Positions 27,885 to 37,510 are shown, counted from the stretch's first letter. The stretch is DNA of 64,000 nt from JABFRJ01 sp031374735 (GCA_031374735.1 JANMGQ010000129.1:51897-115896), one strand, 5' to 3'. Translations and numbers: made by a program. The notes: generated from the sequence alone by a model not told the origin.

Positions 27885-30170
27885 GTGCGGCTGACCGTCA
27901 CAAACTGGATTGCGGTGCTGTGTGTCGCCCTGGCGTCTGTCGTGGCGACCTCGGATGCGCGAGCCTTTTCGATTGAATTCCAAGGACGCGGTGTCAAGCG
28001 CACGATCCTTGCAATCTACGATGGCGCGTCTGAGGAAACCGCCAGCAACTCGCGCCTGCACAAGCTCGCGGAGATGCCGCTCAATCATCTCGGGTATGTC
28101 CTAGAGTTTCACGATGTACGCAAAGAGTTGCCGTCGCCGGAAACCATGACGCGCCACCGCGCGGTCATCACTTGGTTCACGGATGCCATCCCCGACCCGG
28201 CCAGATACTTGCGCTGGCTCGATAAGGTCACCGAGAGCGGCGTCAAGCTGGTGCTGCTCGGCGAGTTGGCGCCGCCTGAGACGATGGAGATGCTGCCGCT
28301 GGCGAACAAGGTGCTGGCGCGCCTTGGTTTGCGCTCGGGCGACAACTTCCAGGAACTGACGTTCAGGGCGCGCGCCACCTATGTCGACCCCGAGATGATC
28401 GGTTTTGAGCGCAAACTCGACAAAGCCATCCCGGGCTTTCCCATCATCGAGCGCATTGCGCCGGGCACGCGCACGCACCTCACGATCGAGATCCCGTCGG
28501 CCATGGGCGTCCTGCGCACGGATGTGGTGACGACGGGTGAAAACGGCGGCTTTGCCGCGCTGAACTTTACCGTCGATCACGATCCCAACACCAACCGTGA
28601 CGGATGGATCGTCAATCCCTTCAACTTCTTCCGCCTCGCCTTGGGCGACGAGCGGTTTCCCATCCCCGACGTGACCACGCTGTCCGGTCGGCGCATCTAT
28701 TTCAGCCACATCGATGGCGATGGCTGGAACAATCTCACCGAAGTTGACGGATATCGCGATGGCCAATCGCTATCGGTCGAGGTGGTGACCAAGGAGGCCA
28801 TCGAAGCTTATCCGGACCTCCCTGTTTCGGTCGGCCTGATCGCGGGCGACGTGCAGCCGCTGCTTGGCGGTACGCTTGAGGGCATCAAGTGGGCGAAACG
28901 CCTGTTCGCGTTGCCGCATGTCGAGGTCGCAAGCCACACCCACACGCACCCGTATACGTGGCAGTTCTTCGAGAACTACGACCGCGACAAGGAACTCGCG
29001 TTGATCCGGGGCTATCGACCGCCGGCCATGCCCTTGCGTGAGCGATTGACGGCGGCGCTGATGCGTTCGGCCGGCAAAGCCTATCAGAACCCGCGCTATG
29101 ATTCATATATCGCGGGTACGGATGATCTGCCGCGCACGTATCTGCGCGAGCCCTACATGATCGAGCGCGAGTTTCTCGGTGCATTGAAAATGTCCGAGAC
29201 CTTTGCGCCCACGGGCAAGAAGGCGATGCTGTATCTGTGGAGCGGCAACACGACGCCGTTTGAAGCGGCCATCGAGGCGACGCGGAAAGCGGGTGTGCGC
29301 AACATGAATGGCGGCGATAGCCGGCTTGATGCCGAGTACCCGTCGGTTGTGTACGTGCCGCCGCTGTCGCGCGTGATCGGAAAGCAGCGTCAGATCTATG
29401 CGGTCAACTCCAACGAGAACACCTACACCAACGATTGGACCGGCCCCTACGGCGGGCAGATGATGCTCGAGCACACCTTGCGAAACACTGACACGCCGCG
29501 GCGTCTCAAAGGGTTCAATCTCTATTATCACATGTACTCGGGTGAAAAGCCGGCGGCGTTGCGGGCCATCACGCACTTCATGCAGATGGCGCGCAGTACC
29601 TCTGTCGTGCCAATCGTCGCCTCCCGCTATACGGCTATGGCAGATGATTTTTTCACGCTCGAGATGGAGCAGGTGGACCTGTTTTCATGGGCGGTGACGC
29701 GGCGTGGCGCGGTTGAAACCGCGCGTTTTGATGAGGCACAGAAGCTGGCTGTGGACTTCGTCAACAGCGTTGGCGTGATCGGCGAGACGCGCCATGCCAA
29801 CGCGCTCTACGTGACCTTCGATCCGGCCGTACAGCGCGCCGTTGTGACGTTGAAGGCGCGAGCGGAGACGGAGCTGCGCACAGGCGCCGGCCGCCAGGGC
29901 GTTCCGCTGCTGACCTTGATCGACAGCCGCTGGACGTTTGCCAATGGCAAGTCGAGCGAGTGCGTGCAGACCTTCACGGCGCAAGGCTTTGGTCCGGGTG
30001 ATATGACGTGGCAAACAGAGAAGGGGCGCGGGTTTAAGGTGCGCGCCAGCCGAAACGGAGCGGTGCTGGCTGAGGAAATCCGCTGGGCCAATGAGCGCGG
30101 CCAGCTCGCGATTTCGCTGCAGGTGAATGCCGTCGCCCCCGTCGATCTCGTGCTGTCGTGCCATGACTGA
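27885..30170 (+). CDS. PelA-like polysaccharide deacetylase (no GH domain)
   Basis: A 761-residue secreted protein. A GTG with GGAG five bases upstream gives a clean signal peptide ending at SDARA; an ATG 25 codons earlier has only a weak ribosome site. Residues about 30-260 form an alpha/beta domain (ILAIYDGASE, EMPLNHLGYVLEFHD, AVITWFTDAI). The deacetylase region begins at about residue 272 with YFSHIDGDGWNN (Asp277, Asp279) and has ASHTHTHPYTW (His351, His355). This matches the Asp and His-x3-His metal ligands of the PelA deacetylase. Unlike P. aeruginosa PelA there is no N-terminal glycoside hydrolase domain. It overlaps the next gene by eight bases. Confidence 0.72.
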   Translation: MRLTVTNWIAVLCVALASVVATSDARAFSIEFQGRGVKRTILAIYDGASEETASNSRLHKLAEMPLNHLGYVLEFHDVRKELPSPETMTRHRAVITWFTDAIPDPARYLRWLDKVTESGVKLVLLGELAPPETMEMLPLANKVLARLGLRSGDNFQELTFRARATYVDPEMIGFERKLDKAIPGFPIIERIAPGTRTHLTIEIPSAMGVLRTDVVTTGENGGFAALNFTVDHDPNTNRDGWIVNPFNFFRLALGDERFPIPDVTTLSGRRIYFSHIDGDGWNNLTEVDGYRDGQSLSVEVVTKEAIEAYPDLPVSVGLIAGDVQPLLGGTLEGIKWAKRLFALPHVEVASHTHTHPYTWQFFENYDRDKELALIRGYRPPAMPLRERLTAALMRSAGKAYQNPRYDSYIAGTDDLPRTYLREPYMIEREFLGALKMSETFAPTGKKAMLYLWSGNTTPFEAAIEATRKAGVRNMNGGDSRLDAEYPSVVYVPPLSRVIGKQRQIYAVNSNENTYTNDWTGPYGGQMMLEHTLRNTDTPRRLKGFNLYYHMYSGEKPAALRAITHFMQMARSTSVVPIVASRYTAMADDFFTLEMEQVDLFSWAVTRRGAVETARFDEAQKLAVDFVNSVGVIGETRHANALYVTFDPAVQRAVVTLKARAETELRTGAGRQGVPLLTLIDSRWTFANGKSSECVQTFTAQGFGPGDMTWQTEKGRGFKVRASRNGAVLAEEIRWANERGQLAISLQVNAVAPVDLVLSCHD

Positions 30171-31749
30171 TGATGCGCAACAGACAGGTGCGTTGAGGCG
30201 CCGATGGGAACGCTTGAAGGCCTTCTATCGCCGCAGCGCCGATCGGATCGAAGCGATTTGGGCGTGGACCACGTCGAGTCGCCCGGTTCTTGGCTCTGTG
30301 CAGCGGCCATATCTGATCGTCATGCCCATCGTGTTCGCGGGAGCAGTTGGGATTGGCGCTGCCATTCTACCGGGTGACGAAGAGCGCATCGCAGCACTTG
30401 AGCGCGACGGCCAGCCGGCTCGTGCGCTGATGATGCTAGAGGCCCGCTACGCCAAAGGCGATCGGTCCAGCACCACGCTTTTCAATCTCCAGCGGCTCTA
30501 TGACTTCTTCGGCGACACCGAGAAGGGCCGCACCGCGCTCGAACTGCTTGCAGCGCAACGGCCGCGCGATCCCGTTATTCAGCGGCAGCTGGCGCAGCTG
30601 TATAAAGCGACCCAGGACGAACCCGCCTACATCAAGGCGCTGCAAGCCCAACTCGCATTGCGCTACTCCGAACCGGCCTGTCGCGAACTGATCGGATTGT
30701 ATCGCCGCCGCAACGACTACGAGGCCGAGCACGCGGCATTGAAGATGTGTCGCGCCAATGGCTATCGCCGGTCTGAGGAGTTGGTCCGGCTTGCGTTTCT
30801 TGAAATGGCAGACGAGCGCATGGGTGAGGTGGCCCAGATCATGCTGTCGGTCGACGATCGGCGCAGGCTCGCGACCGGCCGGGAACGTCTGCTGCTGTTT
30901 TCGTCGCTGCTCGAAACACGGCGACCGGAGGAGGCGGTGCGCCGGGCTTCTCGCTGGCTCAGGGCGTCGCCCGATGAGGAAATCGCCATCGAGTTTGCGT
31001 ACAAACTGGTGGAGTTCAATCGCACTGATCTGGCACTGCAACTTGCCACGGCGGTCAGCAAGCCCGGCGACTCGGTTTCGCTGACGGTCGGCGAGGTGAT
31101 GGTCGATCGAGAAGAATATACGGCGGCGCGGGCGTTCCTGACGGGTTGGCTGCGCGACAACAAGGCGATGGATTTGGAGCTCGCGCTTCGTTTCGTGTCT
31201 GCAGGGCTCGATTGCGACGAACCCGCGTTGGCGATGAGCGGCGCTGAAAAATTCGGCCTCGATAAATTCGGTCAATTGGAATTGGATCGTCTTGGTGAAA
31301 TGCTGATCGCCCGCGGGTTCGGGCCTGCGTTCGATCGTGTGCGAGCGTTTCTCAGACCGGAGAGGATCGCAGGCAATCCGCTGCTCGCCGCGGGCGTCGA
31401 GTTGCGGGCGGGCCGTCTAGAACAGGCCCGCGCCATTCTCGTTCGGGTTCAACCCGACCGGCTCGATGACCGGCGCATCGAGCACTTTTCCCGGCTCGTG
31501 GATCAAGCTGGTCGCACGCCGGCGCTGGCTGCCGTTTTGCGCGAGCCACGCCTTGTTGCGGCAGCCCCGGCGCCAGGCTCAAGCCCCCTTGTGCTGGGGC
31601 CGGCGCAGGCGAAGCAACGAATCTTGAAGCGTGCGGTCGCCAACAAGCAGCTGCGTGCCAAGCAACGCGCCAAGGCCAACCAGCCGGGCCAACCCGGTGG
31701 TTTCTCCGCCCCATCACCGTTCCAGCTGCCGCCGACGTCGCAGCAGTAG
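30163..31749 (+). CDS. TPR protein with N-terminal membrane anchor (PelB/PelE-like)
   Basis: A 528-residue protein with one membrane segment at about residues 45-68 (YLIVMPIVFAGAVGIGAAIL) and then helical TPR-type repeats to about residue 470 (ALERDGQPARALMMLEARYAKGD, TGRERLLLFSSLLETRRPEEAVRR). The C-terminus is low-complexity, rich in Lys, Gln and Pro. Its start overlaps the PelA-like gene by eight bases, so the two are coupled. TPR scaffolds of this shape (PelB, PelE) hold PelA in the Pel export system, but no beta-barrel domain is present here. It ends two bases before the convergent galU stop. Confidence 0.68.
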   Translation: MTDDAQQTGALRRRWERLKAFYRRSADRIEAIWAWTTSSRPVLGSVQRPYLIVMPIVFAGAVGIGAAILPGDEERIAALERDGQPARALMMLEARYAKGDRSSTTLFNLQRLYDFFGDTEKGRTALELLAAQRPRDPVIQRQLAQLYKATQDEPAYIKALQAQLALRYSEPACRELIGLYRRRNDYEAEHAALKMCRANGYRRSEELVRLAFLEMADERMGEVAQIMLSVDDRRRLATGRERLLLFSSLLETRRPEEAVRRASRWLRASPDEEIAIEFAYKLVEFNRTDLALQLATAVSKPGDSVSLTVGEVMVDREEYTAARAFLTGWLRDNKAMDLELALRFVSAGLDCDEPALAMSGAEKFGLDKFGQLELDRLGEMLIARGFGPAFDRVRAFLRPERIAGNPLLAAGVELRAGRLEQARAILVRVQPDRLDDRRIEHFSRLVDQAGRTPALAAVLREPRLVAAAPAPGSSPLVLGPAQAKQRILKRAVANKQLRAKQRAKANQPGQPGGFSAPSPFQLPPTSQQ

Positions 31750-31751
31750 GC

Positions 31752-32633
31752 TCAGCCGAGCAGCTTGCGGATTTCGGCGGTCAGCTCGGCTTTCAGTTCG
31801 GCACGCTCGAGGCCATAGGCGAGGTTGGCTGCGAGGAAGCCGACTTTGGAGCCGCAATCGTAGATGTCGCCATCGAAGCGCACGGCGTGGAAGGCTTGCC
31901 GAGAGGCGAGACGGATCATGGCGTCCGTCAGCTGGATTTCGCCGCCGGCACCTTTTTCCTGGCGCGCCAGTTCCTCAAATATTTGCGGCTGCAGAATGTA
32001 CCGGCCGGTGATGTGAAGGTTCGACGGCGCTGTGCCTTGCGGCGGCTTCTCGACCATACCGGTGATAGCGCTGACTTTGGCCTTGGCGTCTGTCACGCCG
32101 ACGATGCCGTACTGATGCGTCTGATCATCGGGCACGGGCTTCACCGCGATGTGGTTGCCGCCATGGCTGTTGTAGGCGTCCATCATCTCAGCCAGGCACG
32201 GGGCCTTGGCGTGATGCAGCATGTCCGGCAGCAGCAAAGCAAACGGCTCGTTGCCGACAATGTCGCGCGCGCACCACACTGCGTGGCCGAGCCCTAGCGG
32301 GGCCTGCTGGCGGGTAAAACTGGTTTGGCCTGCCGCCGGCAACTGATCGCGCAGCTCGGCGAGTTCCTTGGCTTTGTTGCGATCGGCGAGCGTCTTCTCA
32401 AGTTCGTAGGCGATGTCGAAGTGGTCTTCGATGACGCCCTTGTTGCGGCCCGTGACAAAGATGAAATGTTCGATGCCGGCGGCGCGCGCCTCATCGACCA
32501 CGTGCTGGATCACGGGGCGGTCGACGACGGTCAGCATTTCCTTCGGCATGGCCTTGGTGGCCGGCAGGAAGCGTGTGCCAAGGCCTGCAACGGGGAACAC
32601 GGCCTTGCGGATGCGGTGCGGTGACGTGGTCAA
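31752..32633 (-). CDS. galU: UTP--glucose-1-phosphate uridylyltransferase
   Basis: A 293-residue nucleotidyltransferase. The signature VFPVAGLGTRFLPATKAMPKE holds the nucleotide-binding loop and catalytic Lys, and VEKPPQG and GEIQLTDAM are typical GalU segments. The start is a TTG preceded by GAGGA at seven bases, giving the family N-terminus RIRKAVFPV; the frame is open further upstream to another TTG inside the neighbouring gene but without support. It makes UDP-glucose for surface polysaccharide synthesis, and lies downstream of the GT4/flippase/GT2 genes on the same strand. Confidence 0.94.
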   Translation of the reverse strand: MTTSPHRIRKAVFPVAGLGTRFLPATKAMPKEMLTVVDRPVIQHVVDEARAAGIEHFIFVTGRNKGVIEDHFDIAYELEKTLADRNKAKELAELRDQLPAAGQTSFTRQQAPLGLGHAVWCARDIVGNEPFALLLPDMLHHAKAPCLAEMMDAYNSHGGNHIAVKPVPDDQTHQYGIVGVTDAKAKVSAITGMVEKPPQGTAPSNLHITGRYILQPQIFEELARQEKGAGGEIQLTDAMIRLASRQAFHAVRFDGDIYDCGSKVGFLAANLAYGLERAELKAELTAEIRKLLG

Positions 32634-32659
32634 TGGAATGTCCTCGGGCGTGATATGGC

Positions 32660-33688
32660 TCAGGTCGCGGATGATTGCGACACCAGTGCGACGGGTTTTC
32701 GAACGGCAGTTAAATGCAATGTGCGCCAACCCGCGAGATGATCGGCGCCGTGGTTAACAACGGAGCGGCGCGCGGCTGCTCCCATGTCAGGCAGGTGGCA
32801 GCGCGCGAGGTCGCAGATCGCTCGGGCGAGAGCTTTCGCATCACCTGCCGGCACGAGTTGGCCGAAGTCCGGCGCCACTTGCTCGGTCAAGCCATCGACG
32901 TCGGTCGCGATCAACGGCCGGGCTGCCGCGCGCGCCTCGGCGGCCACTTGGCCGAAGGCCTCCCAACGGGACGGCACCGCGACGGCGTCGACCGTTTCGA
33001 GGAACGAGGCGACATCATGCACGAGGCCGCCGACGATGACATGCGGCAGGCCGAGGGCGAGTGTTGTGAGCTTGTCTTTGTCGGGACCAATACCGCGCAG
33101 TGACAGACGCGCCACCTCGTGCGGAACGTGATGCATCGCCTCTACCAATACGTCGAAGCCCTTCTGCTCCGCATAACGGCCATAGGCACCAAGATGCAGC
33201 GGGCCGTCCTTTTTGCGTTCAGCTGGCGGGACAAGGCGCATGAGGCTGGACATGTCCGTTGCCGAGCGGATGACGGTCAGTTTGGTCTCAGGCACAAGGC
33301 ATTGCGCGCGCATCCAAGCGGCCTGCCCATGGGAGACGGCGACGACGTGGGTTGCGAGGCTATAGGCGCGGCGCAGCATGAAGGTGAAGTGCCTTGTGCC
33401 CTCGATGTTGCTGTGCACGAACTGCTCAGTGTAGCTGTGCTCGACCAGAATCAAAGGGCGGCCGGGACGCATTGCGCGAAGCGCAGCCAAGTAGGGCACT
33501 TTCGACCAGATCGACGTCACGTGCACCACGATAACATCGGCATCGATCGCAAGCGGTGTCAGCCGTTGTGGCGATGCGATCACGGTTTGCTGTGTGAAGC
33601 CCGCGCCAAGGTGTGCGGCCTGATACTCGAGCATGCGGCCAACGCCGCCGATCTCGGCTTCGTCCCGGATGTGCGCGATGCGGATCAT
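32660..33688 (-). CDS. glycosyltransferase family 4 protein
   Basis: A 342-residue GT-B enzyme. The N-terminal half contains GGVGRMLEYQAAHLG and an HVTSIWSK segment, the C-terminal half GAYGRYAEQKGFDVLVEAM and the donor-binding VPSRWEAFGQVAAEARAAARPLIATDVDGLTEQV, with the E-x7-E type motif shaped as EAFGQVAAE. Its ATG overlaps the stop of the upstream flippase gene (ATGA). It adds a sugar during repeat-unit assembly of the exopolysaccharide; donor and linkage are unknown. Confidence 0.9.
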   Translation of the reverse strand: MIRIAHIRDEAEIGGVGRMLEYQAAHLGAGFTQQTVIASPQRLTPLAIDADVIVVHVTSIWSKVPYLAALRAMRPGRPLILVEHSYTEQFVHSNIEGTRHFTFMLRRAYSLATHVVAVSHGQAAWMRAQCLVPETKLTVIRSATDMSSLMRLVPPAERKKDGPLHLGAYGRYAEQKGFDVLVEAMHHVPHEVARLSLRGIGPDKDKLTTLALGLPHVIVGGLVHDVASFLETVDAVAVPSRWEAFGQVAAEARAAARPLIATDVDGLTEQVAPDFGQLVPAGDAKALARAICDLARCHLPDMGAAARRSVVNHGADHLAGWRTLHLTAVRKPVALVSQSSAT

Positions 33689-34986
33689 GCTGTGGCCTCT
33701 TGAACAGGCAGCCGGTCACCGCGTGCGATCCACCAGCGCACAAACAGCAGCATGGCGACGTGCCCCACCATCGACACGCTGGCAAACATGCCAACGGCCC
33801 TCTCGATGCCGAGCGGCAGTGTGCACGCGAAGGCAACCAGCAACGTGGTGGTGAATGCCATGGAGGCTGCGAGCTCGATATGCGTCTCACCGCGGGCGCG
33901 CAGGATCTGCGCCGAAGCATCAAACAGCGGCCGGGCTAGGCCTGAGGCACACAGCATGGCGACGATCGGGGCGGCGAACGCCCACTTCTCGCCGAACACA
34001 ATCGGAACGTAAAAGATCGCGGCGAACGATTGCGCCAGGATCAACAGCACGACGACGAGCACGCTCGACTTCAAGGCCTGCTCGAAGCGCGCGATGAGGC
34101 CTGTGCGGTCGTGCGCCAATTCTGAAAAGTGCGGGTACAGTGACGCAGACAGCGCGGCGGTAAAGGTGAGCGAAAGGCCGAGGCCGGCGTTGAAGGCAAA
34201 CGCATAGACGCCGAGCGCGTAGACGCCAAGAATGGCGCCAACCAGGATCTTGTCGAGGTTGAAGCGCAACGCCGTCAGCAGTTCTGAGCCGAGCACCGGC
34301 AGGGCAAATGTCAGCACGGGCCGGAGCGGGAGGGTCGGCGTTGCGAACGAGGGACGCCACGGCTCGGCACGGCGCAGCAGCATCGCATAGAGCGGTGCCG
34401 TTAGAAGCTTTGGTACGATGACAGCCCAGATGCCCCATCCGGCCAACGCAAGGGCCACTGTCAGCACATTGTCGAACAGCACCTGTGCGGCTGTGATTGC
34501 GGCGATGGTCTTTAGCTGTTGCGCGCGCAACAGTCGGCAGTAGTTCACCTCGGTGAAGGGCAGGGCCACATAGCTCGCCGCCAGCAGCGCCAGCAGCGCC
34601 GCCAGCTCGGGTCGCCCCAGATACCAGGCGATGATGCTGCCGGCTGCGACCTGGATGGCGATCATGGCGGCGGCCACGAACAAGGACAGTCGAAAGGCTG
34701 TGGCGCACGTGCCCGCAAGATCCCGCTCCGTTGCGCGCACGATCGTCAGTCCGATGCCGTTGTTGGCAAGCACGCGGATCAACTCGAACGTGGTCAGGAC
34801 AATGGCGATGACGCCGAAGTCCTCGGGCAGCAGAATGCGCGCGAGCACAATGGTTGCGACCAGGCGCGACAAGCGTACGCCAACCTCCGCAAGGCCATAC
34901 CAACCGAGGTTTCGAACCACGCGGTCCGAGGTCTGCGCCAGGATCCACGTGCGCAATGACGAAAAGGGCGTCGATCGGGTGGCCAT
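33685..34986 (-). CDS. lipopolysaccharide/exopolysaccharide flippase (Wzx/MOP family)
   Basis: A 433-residue protein with 12 or more predicted membrane segments. The N-terminal NLGWYGLAEVGVRLSRLVATIVLARILLPEDFGVIAIV is typical of the polysaccharide transporter branch of the MOP superfamily (WzxC/RfbX-like). The chosen ATG has GAGAG upstream; a TTG four codons earlier overlaps the GT2 stop. It probably flips undecaprenyl-linked repeat units to the periplasm. No Wzy polymerase gene is visible in the cluster. Confidence 0.88.
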   Translation of the reverse strand: MATRSTPFSSLRTWILAQTSDRVVRNLGWYGLAEVGVRLSRLVATIVLARILLPEDFGVIAIVLTTFELIRVLANNGIGLTIVRATERDLAGTCATAFRLSLFVAAAMIAIQVAAGSIIAWYLGRPELAALLALLAASYVALPFTEVNYCRLLRAQQLKTIAAITAAQVLFDNVLTVALALAGWGIWAVIVPKLLTAPLYAMLLRRAEPWRPSFATPTLPLRPVLTFALPVLGSELLTALRFNLDKILVGAILGVYALGVYAFAFNAGLGLSLTFTAALSASLYPHFSELAHDRTGLIARFEQALKSSVLVVVLLILAQSFAAIFYVPIVFGEKWAFAAPIVAMLCASGLARPLFDASAQILRARGETHIELAASMAFTTTLLVAFACTLPLGIERAVGMFASVSMVGHVAMLLFVRWWIARGDRLPVQEATA

Positions 34987-34994
34987 GAGATCTC

Positions 34995-36005
34995 TCAAAC
35001 GCGCAGTTTCGGAACGCGACCGAGCACCCCGACGGCGCCGCGCGAAATGGGGGTATAGAGGGCGCGCGGCAACAGCCGCGCGCCGACGGCGGCAAGCAGG
35101 GTGATGATCGTACGCGCGGGCTCTTCACGCAGCATCTGCGGATGCAATGTCAGCCCCTCGCGGATCAAGCGATAAGCGACCGTGCCGTCGCTCGAGAGCA
35201 CAGCGCGGCGCGCCAGATAGCGCAATTGAAAGCCCTCTGCGCGACGGCCGTGTTCGGCCGCCAGCGCCGGCGCGTAATCACGCACCTTGTCGCGGAAGCG
35301 GCGCCAGGTGGCGAGTTGCTTCTCGACGTTGGCCGACAGGCCGCCACTGGTCACGCGATAGTCCGTGAGCGGGGATGCAACGCACCCAAAGCGCCACAGC
35401 GTCGTCGCAGCGATCCGCACCCAGCACTCGATGTCTTCACTCTGGCGGAAGCTTTCGTCGAACCAGCACATGCGGCCAAGTTTGGCGTCCGCGAACGCGA
35501 TCGCGTCAAGCGTGGCGCGGCGAATGACGGGCGACGAGCCGTTGCCGACGGGGTTGTGGCAAAACAGATCGACGATGTCGCATTGGTGGTCGGTGGACGG
35601 GCTTTGCTGCAAACCGATGGGGGCGCCGGCCTCATCGATGAGACGCGAGTGCGAGAAGCTGACGCCACATTCCGCGTTGGCCGCGAGATGGGCAACATGG
35701 CGCGCGAGCTTGTCGGGATGCCAGATATCATCAGCATCAAGGAAGCCGACCAGGGGGGCACGTGCGGCGCGGATGCCGGAGTTGCGCGCGCCGGCAAGGC
35801 CGCGATTGTCCTGGGTGACGACGCGCACGCGGGCGTCCTTGAAGCTGCGCGCGATCTCGGGGCCCCGGTCGCTTGAGCCGTCGTCTATGACGATCAACTC
35901 GAAGTCGCCAAAGGACTGCGCCAGGACCGAGCCGATGCTGTCGGCGATATAGCGCTGGGTGTTGTAGAGCGGAATGACGACGCTGACAGCGGGCGTATGG
36001 GTCAT
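34995..36005 (-). CDS. glycosyltransferase family 2 protein
   Basis: A 336-residue GT-A enzyme. VSVVIPLYNTQRYIADSIGSVLAQ opens the fold, VIDDGSSD holds the first acidic pair, and VGFLDADDIWHPDKL the DxD nucleotide-sugar motif, with QSEDIECWVRIA as the acceptor-side acidic motif. The ATG chosen matches the family N-terminus; an earlier in-frame Met adds 17 Pro/Ala-rich residues. It is the promoter-proximal gene of the minus-strand EPS set (GT2, flippase, GT4, galU), with overlaps or small gaps throughout. Confidence 0.9.
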   Translation of the reverse strand: MTHTPAVSVVIPLYNTQRYIADSIGSVLAQSFGDFELIVIDDGSSDRGPEIARSFKDARVRVVTQDNRGLAGARNSGIRAARAPLVGFLDADDIWHPDKLARHVAHLAANAECGVSFSHSRLIDEAGAPIGLQQSPSTDHQCDIVDLFCHNPVGNGSSPVIRRATLDAIAFADAKLGRMCWFDESFRQSEDIECWVRIAATTLWRFGCVASPLTDYRVTSGGLSANVEKQLATWRRFRDKVRDYAPALAAEHGRRAEGFQLRYLARRAVLSSDGTVAYRLIREGLTLHPQMLREEPARTIITLLAAVGARLLPRALYTPISRGAVGVLGRVPKLRV

Positions 36006-36330
36006 GATCACACCGTTTGGAGGGGGCGAGGGACGTGCGGTCGCGGCGCGCGGCACAGGGCTCGCGACTGAGCACGCGCGGCACGTTGAGCCGGCACGAC
36101 GGCCGCCCCCTGCAACGCGGAACTGTTCTCACTGGCCATCACGGACGCTCGACCTCACGGCTGCATCCTTCCGCCAACGAAGCGAAGATCCGGTAAACGC
36201 GGCACACGTTTCTGAAGGGTAAAGAATTTGCGACGTGTTGGCCGGGCTTCGTCGGCAATGTGTTTACGCGTCGCCTGTAAGGTTTCACCGCTGCGAGGAT
36301 ATGTGGTCCTGCGGCAGGTGAGTGTGCGTC
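36006..36330 (+). other. non-coding divergent region of the EPS cluster
   Basis: About 325 bases between two divergent glycosyltransferase starts. It should contain both promoters, but no convincing -35/-10 pair, long inverted repeat or small gene was found. The right end carries AGGTGA ten bases before the WecG-like ATG. Confidence 0.5.
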
Positions 36331-37206
36331 ATGCGTGCGTCTGTGGCCCGGTCTGAAGTGTCTGCGTCTGCAAATCTGTTTGAGGCAGCGGAGGCATCAA
36401 CATTGCTGTGGGCGCCGCGCGCGGCTCGTGTTGCCCGCTTGAGTTTGTTCGGTCTCGAGTTCGAGAACACGACGCTCGACGCAGCTGTCGCCGATACACT
36501 GGCAGCTGCCGCATCCGGCACGCGGCGACAGATCGTGTTCGTCAATGCCCATGTGATCAATACAGCGGCAGCTGATCCAGCCTATGCCGACGTGCTCGCG
36601 ACCGCCGACTACCGTCTGTCGGATGGCAGCGGCATGGCCATCGCCGCCAAATGGGCGGAGGTGCCGTTCGTCGCCAACACGAATGGTACGGACTTTTTTC
36701 CCTTGCTCTGCCGCGAAGCCGTCAAGCGCGGACAGAAAATCTTCCTGCTCGGTGGCGCGCCACGTGTGGCGGAGCTTGCGGCTGAGACCATCGTGGCGGC
36801 CGGCTATGGTGACGCGATTGCAGGGACGCACCATGGCTTTTTCAAGCGCGGCAGCGCTGACGAGGATGCCGCCATTGCCGCCATCAACGCGTCGGGGGCC
36901 ACGGTTCTGCTCGCAGGCCTCGGGGTGCCACTGCAAGACGTGTGGCTGGCTGAAAACCGTGCCCGCCTGACGGTACCTGTTCTTGCGGGTGTCGGTGGCT
37001 TGTTCGATTTTTTTGCCGGTCGCGTCTCACGCGCGCCGATGATCCTGCGGTCGCTCGGCCTTGAGTGGACGTGGCGGCTCGTGCAAGAGCCGGGTCGCCT
37101 ATGGCGCCGTTACCTCATCGGCAATGGCGTTTTTCTCGCCCATGCCGCGCGTGAGGCGACGCAGCAGGCCGCGCGCCGCCGCCAGCGCGCACTGGCCCGA
37201 GCTTGA
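36331..37206 (+). CDS. WecG/TagA/CpsF family glycosyltransferase
   Basis: A 291-residue GT26 enzyme. Family signatures are IVFVNAHVINTA, the ADYRLSDGSGMAIAAKW segment with the conserved D-G-x-G, FLLGGAPRVAELAAE, and GLGVPLQDVWLAEN followed by GVGGLFDFFAGRVSRAP. The ATG is ten bases from AGGTGA; a GTG nine bases earlier abuts that site and is less likely. These enzymes transfer N-acetylmannosaminuronate or a related sugar to an undecaprenyl-linked acceptor. It probably adds an early sugar in the same glycan built by the divergent EPS genes. Confidence 0.92.
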   Translation: MRASVARSEVSASANLFEAAEASTLLWAPRAARVARLSLFGLEFENTTLDAAVADTLAAAASGTRRQIVFVNAHVINTAAADPAYADVLATADYRLSDGSGMAIAAKWAEVPFVANTNGTDFFPLLCREAVKRGQKIFLLGGAPRVAELAAETIVAAGYGDAIAGTHHGFFKRGSADEDAAIAAINASGATVLLAGLGVPLQDVWLAENRARLTVPVLAGVGGLFDFFAGRVSRAPMILRSLGLEWTWRLVQEPGRLWRRYLIGNGVFLAHAAREATQQAARRRQRALARA

Positions 37207-37510
37207 TTGAGAGCTGAGCCTGCAACGGAAACAATGTAGACAGGTGAAAGTCGACAGGTGAAACGAAGACGGGCCTCGCGTTGGGCGCGAGACCCGTCCT
37301 GTGCAGGATGAAACGGTCAGGAGACCCATCACCGCGGTCAATATGCGCTTTTGCACCCGACTCGTCTACGCGCGGAGCGCGAAAGACCTCATTGCCGAAG
37401 TGGCAATGCCTTTGATGCAAATTGTTCACGCTTTCGAAACCATTGCCACGGGCATAGCGACCCGCAGCCAGTGATGCGCTACGGTCGGAATCGACTCGTG
37501 GAGACGCCTC
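37207..37510 (+). other. non-coding region with direct repeat and terminator-like hairpin
   Basis: About 304 bases. An 11-base direct repeat GACAGGTGAAA occurs at 37239-37249 and 37253-37263. It is followed by the strong hairpin described separately. The right half before the helicase start has no recognised feature. Confidence 0.5.
37268..37298 (+). terminator. terminator-like hairpin after the WecG-like gene
   Basis: A 13-base stem with one mismatch and a five-base loop: GACGGGCCTCGCG, loop TTGGG, CGCGAGACCCGTC. It is GC-rich and sits about 60 bases past the stop codon. No T-tract follows, so it may be a Rho-linked 3' end or mRNA-stabilising hairpin instead of a classical intrinsic terminator. 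Confidence 0.5.
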
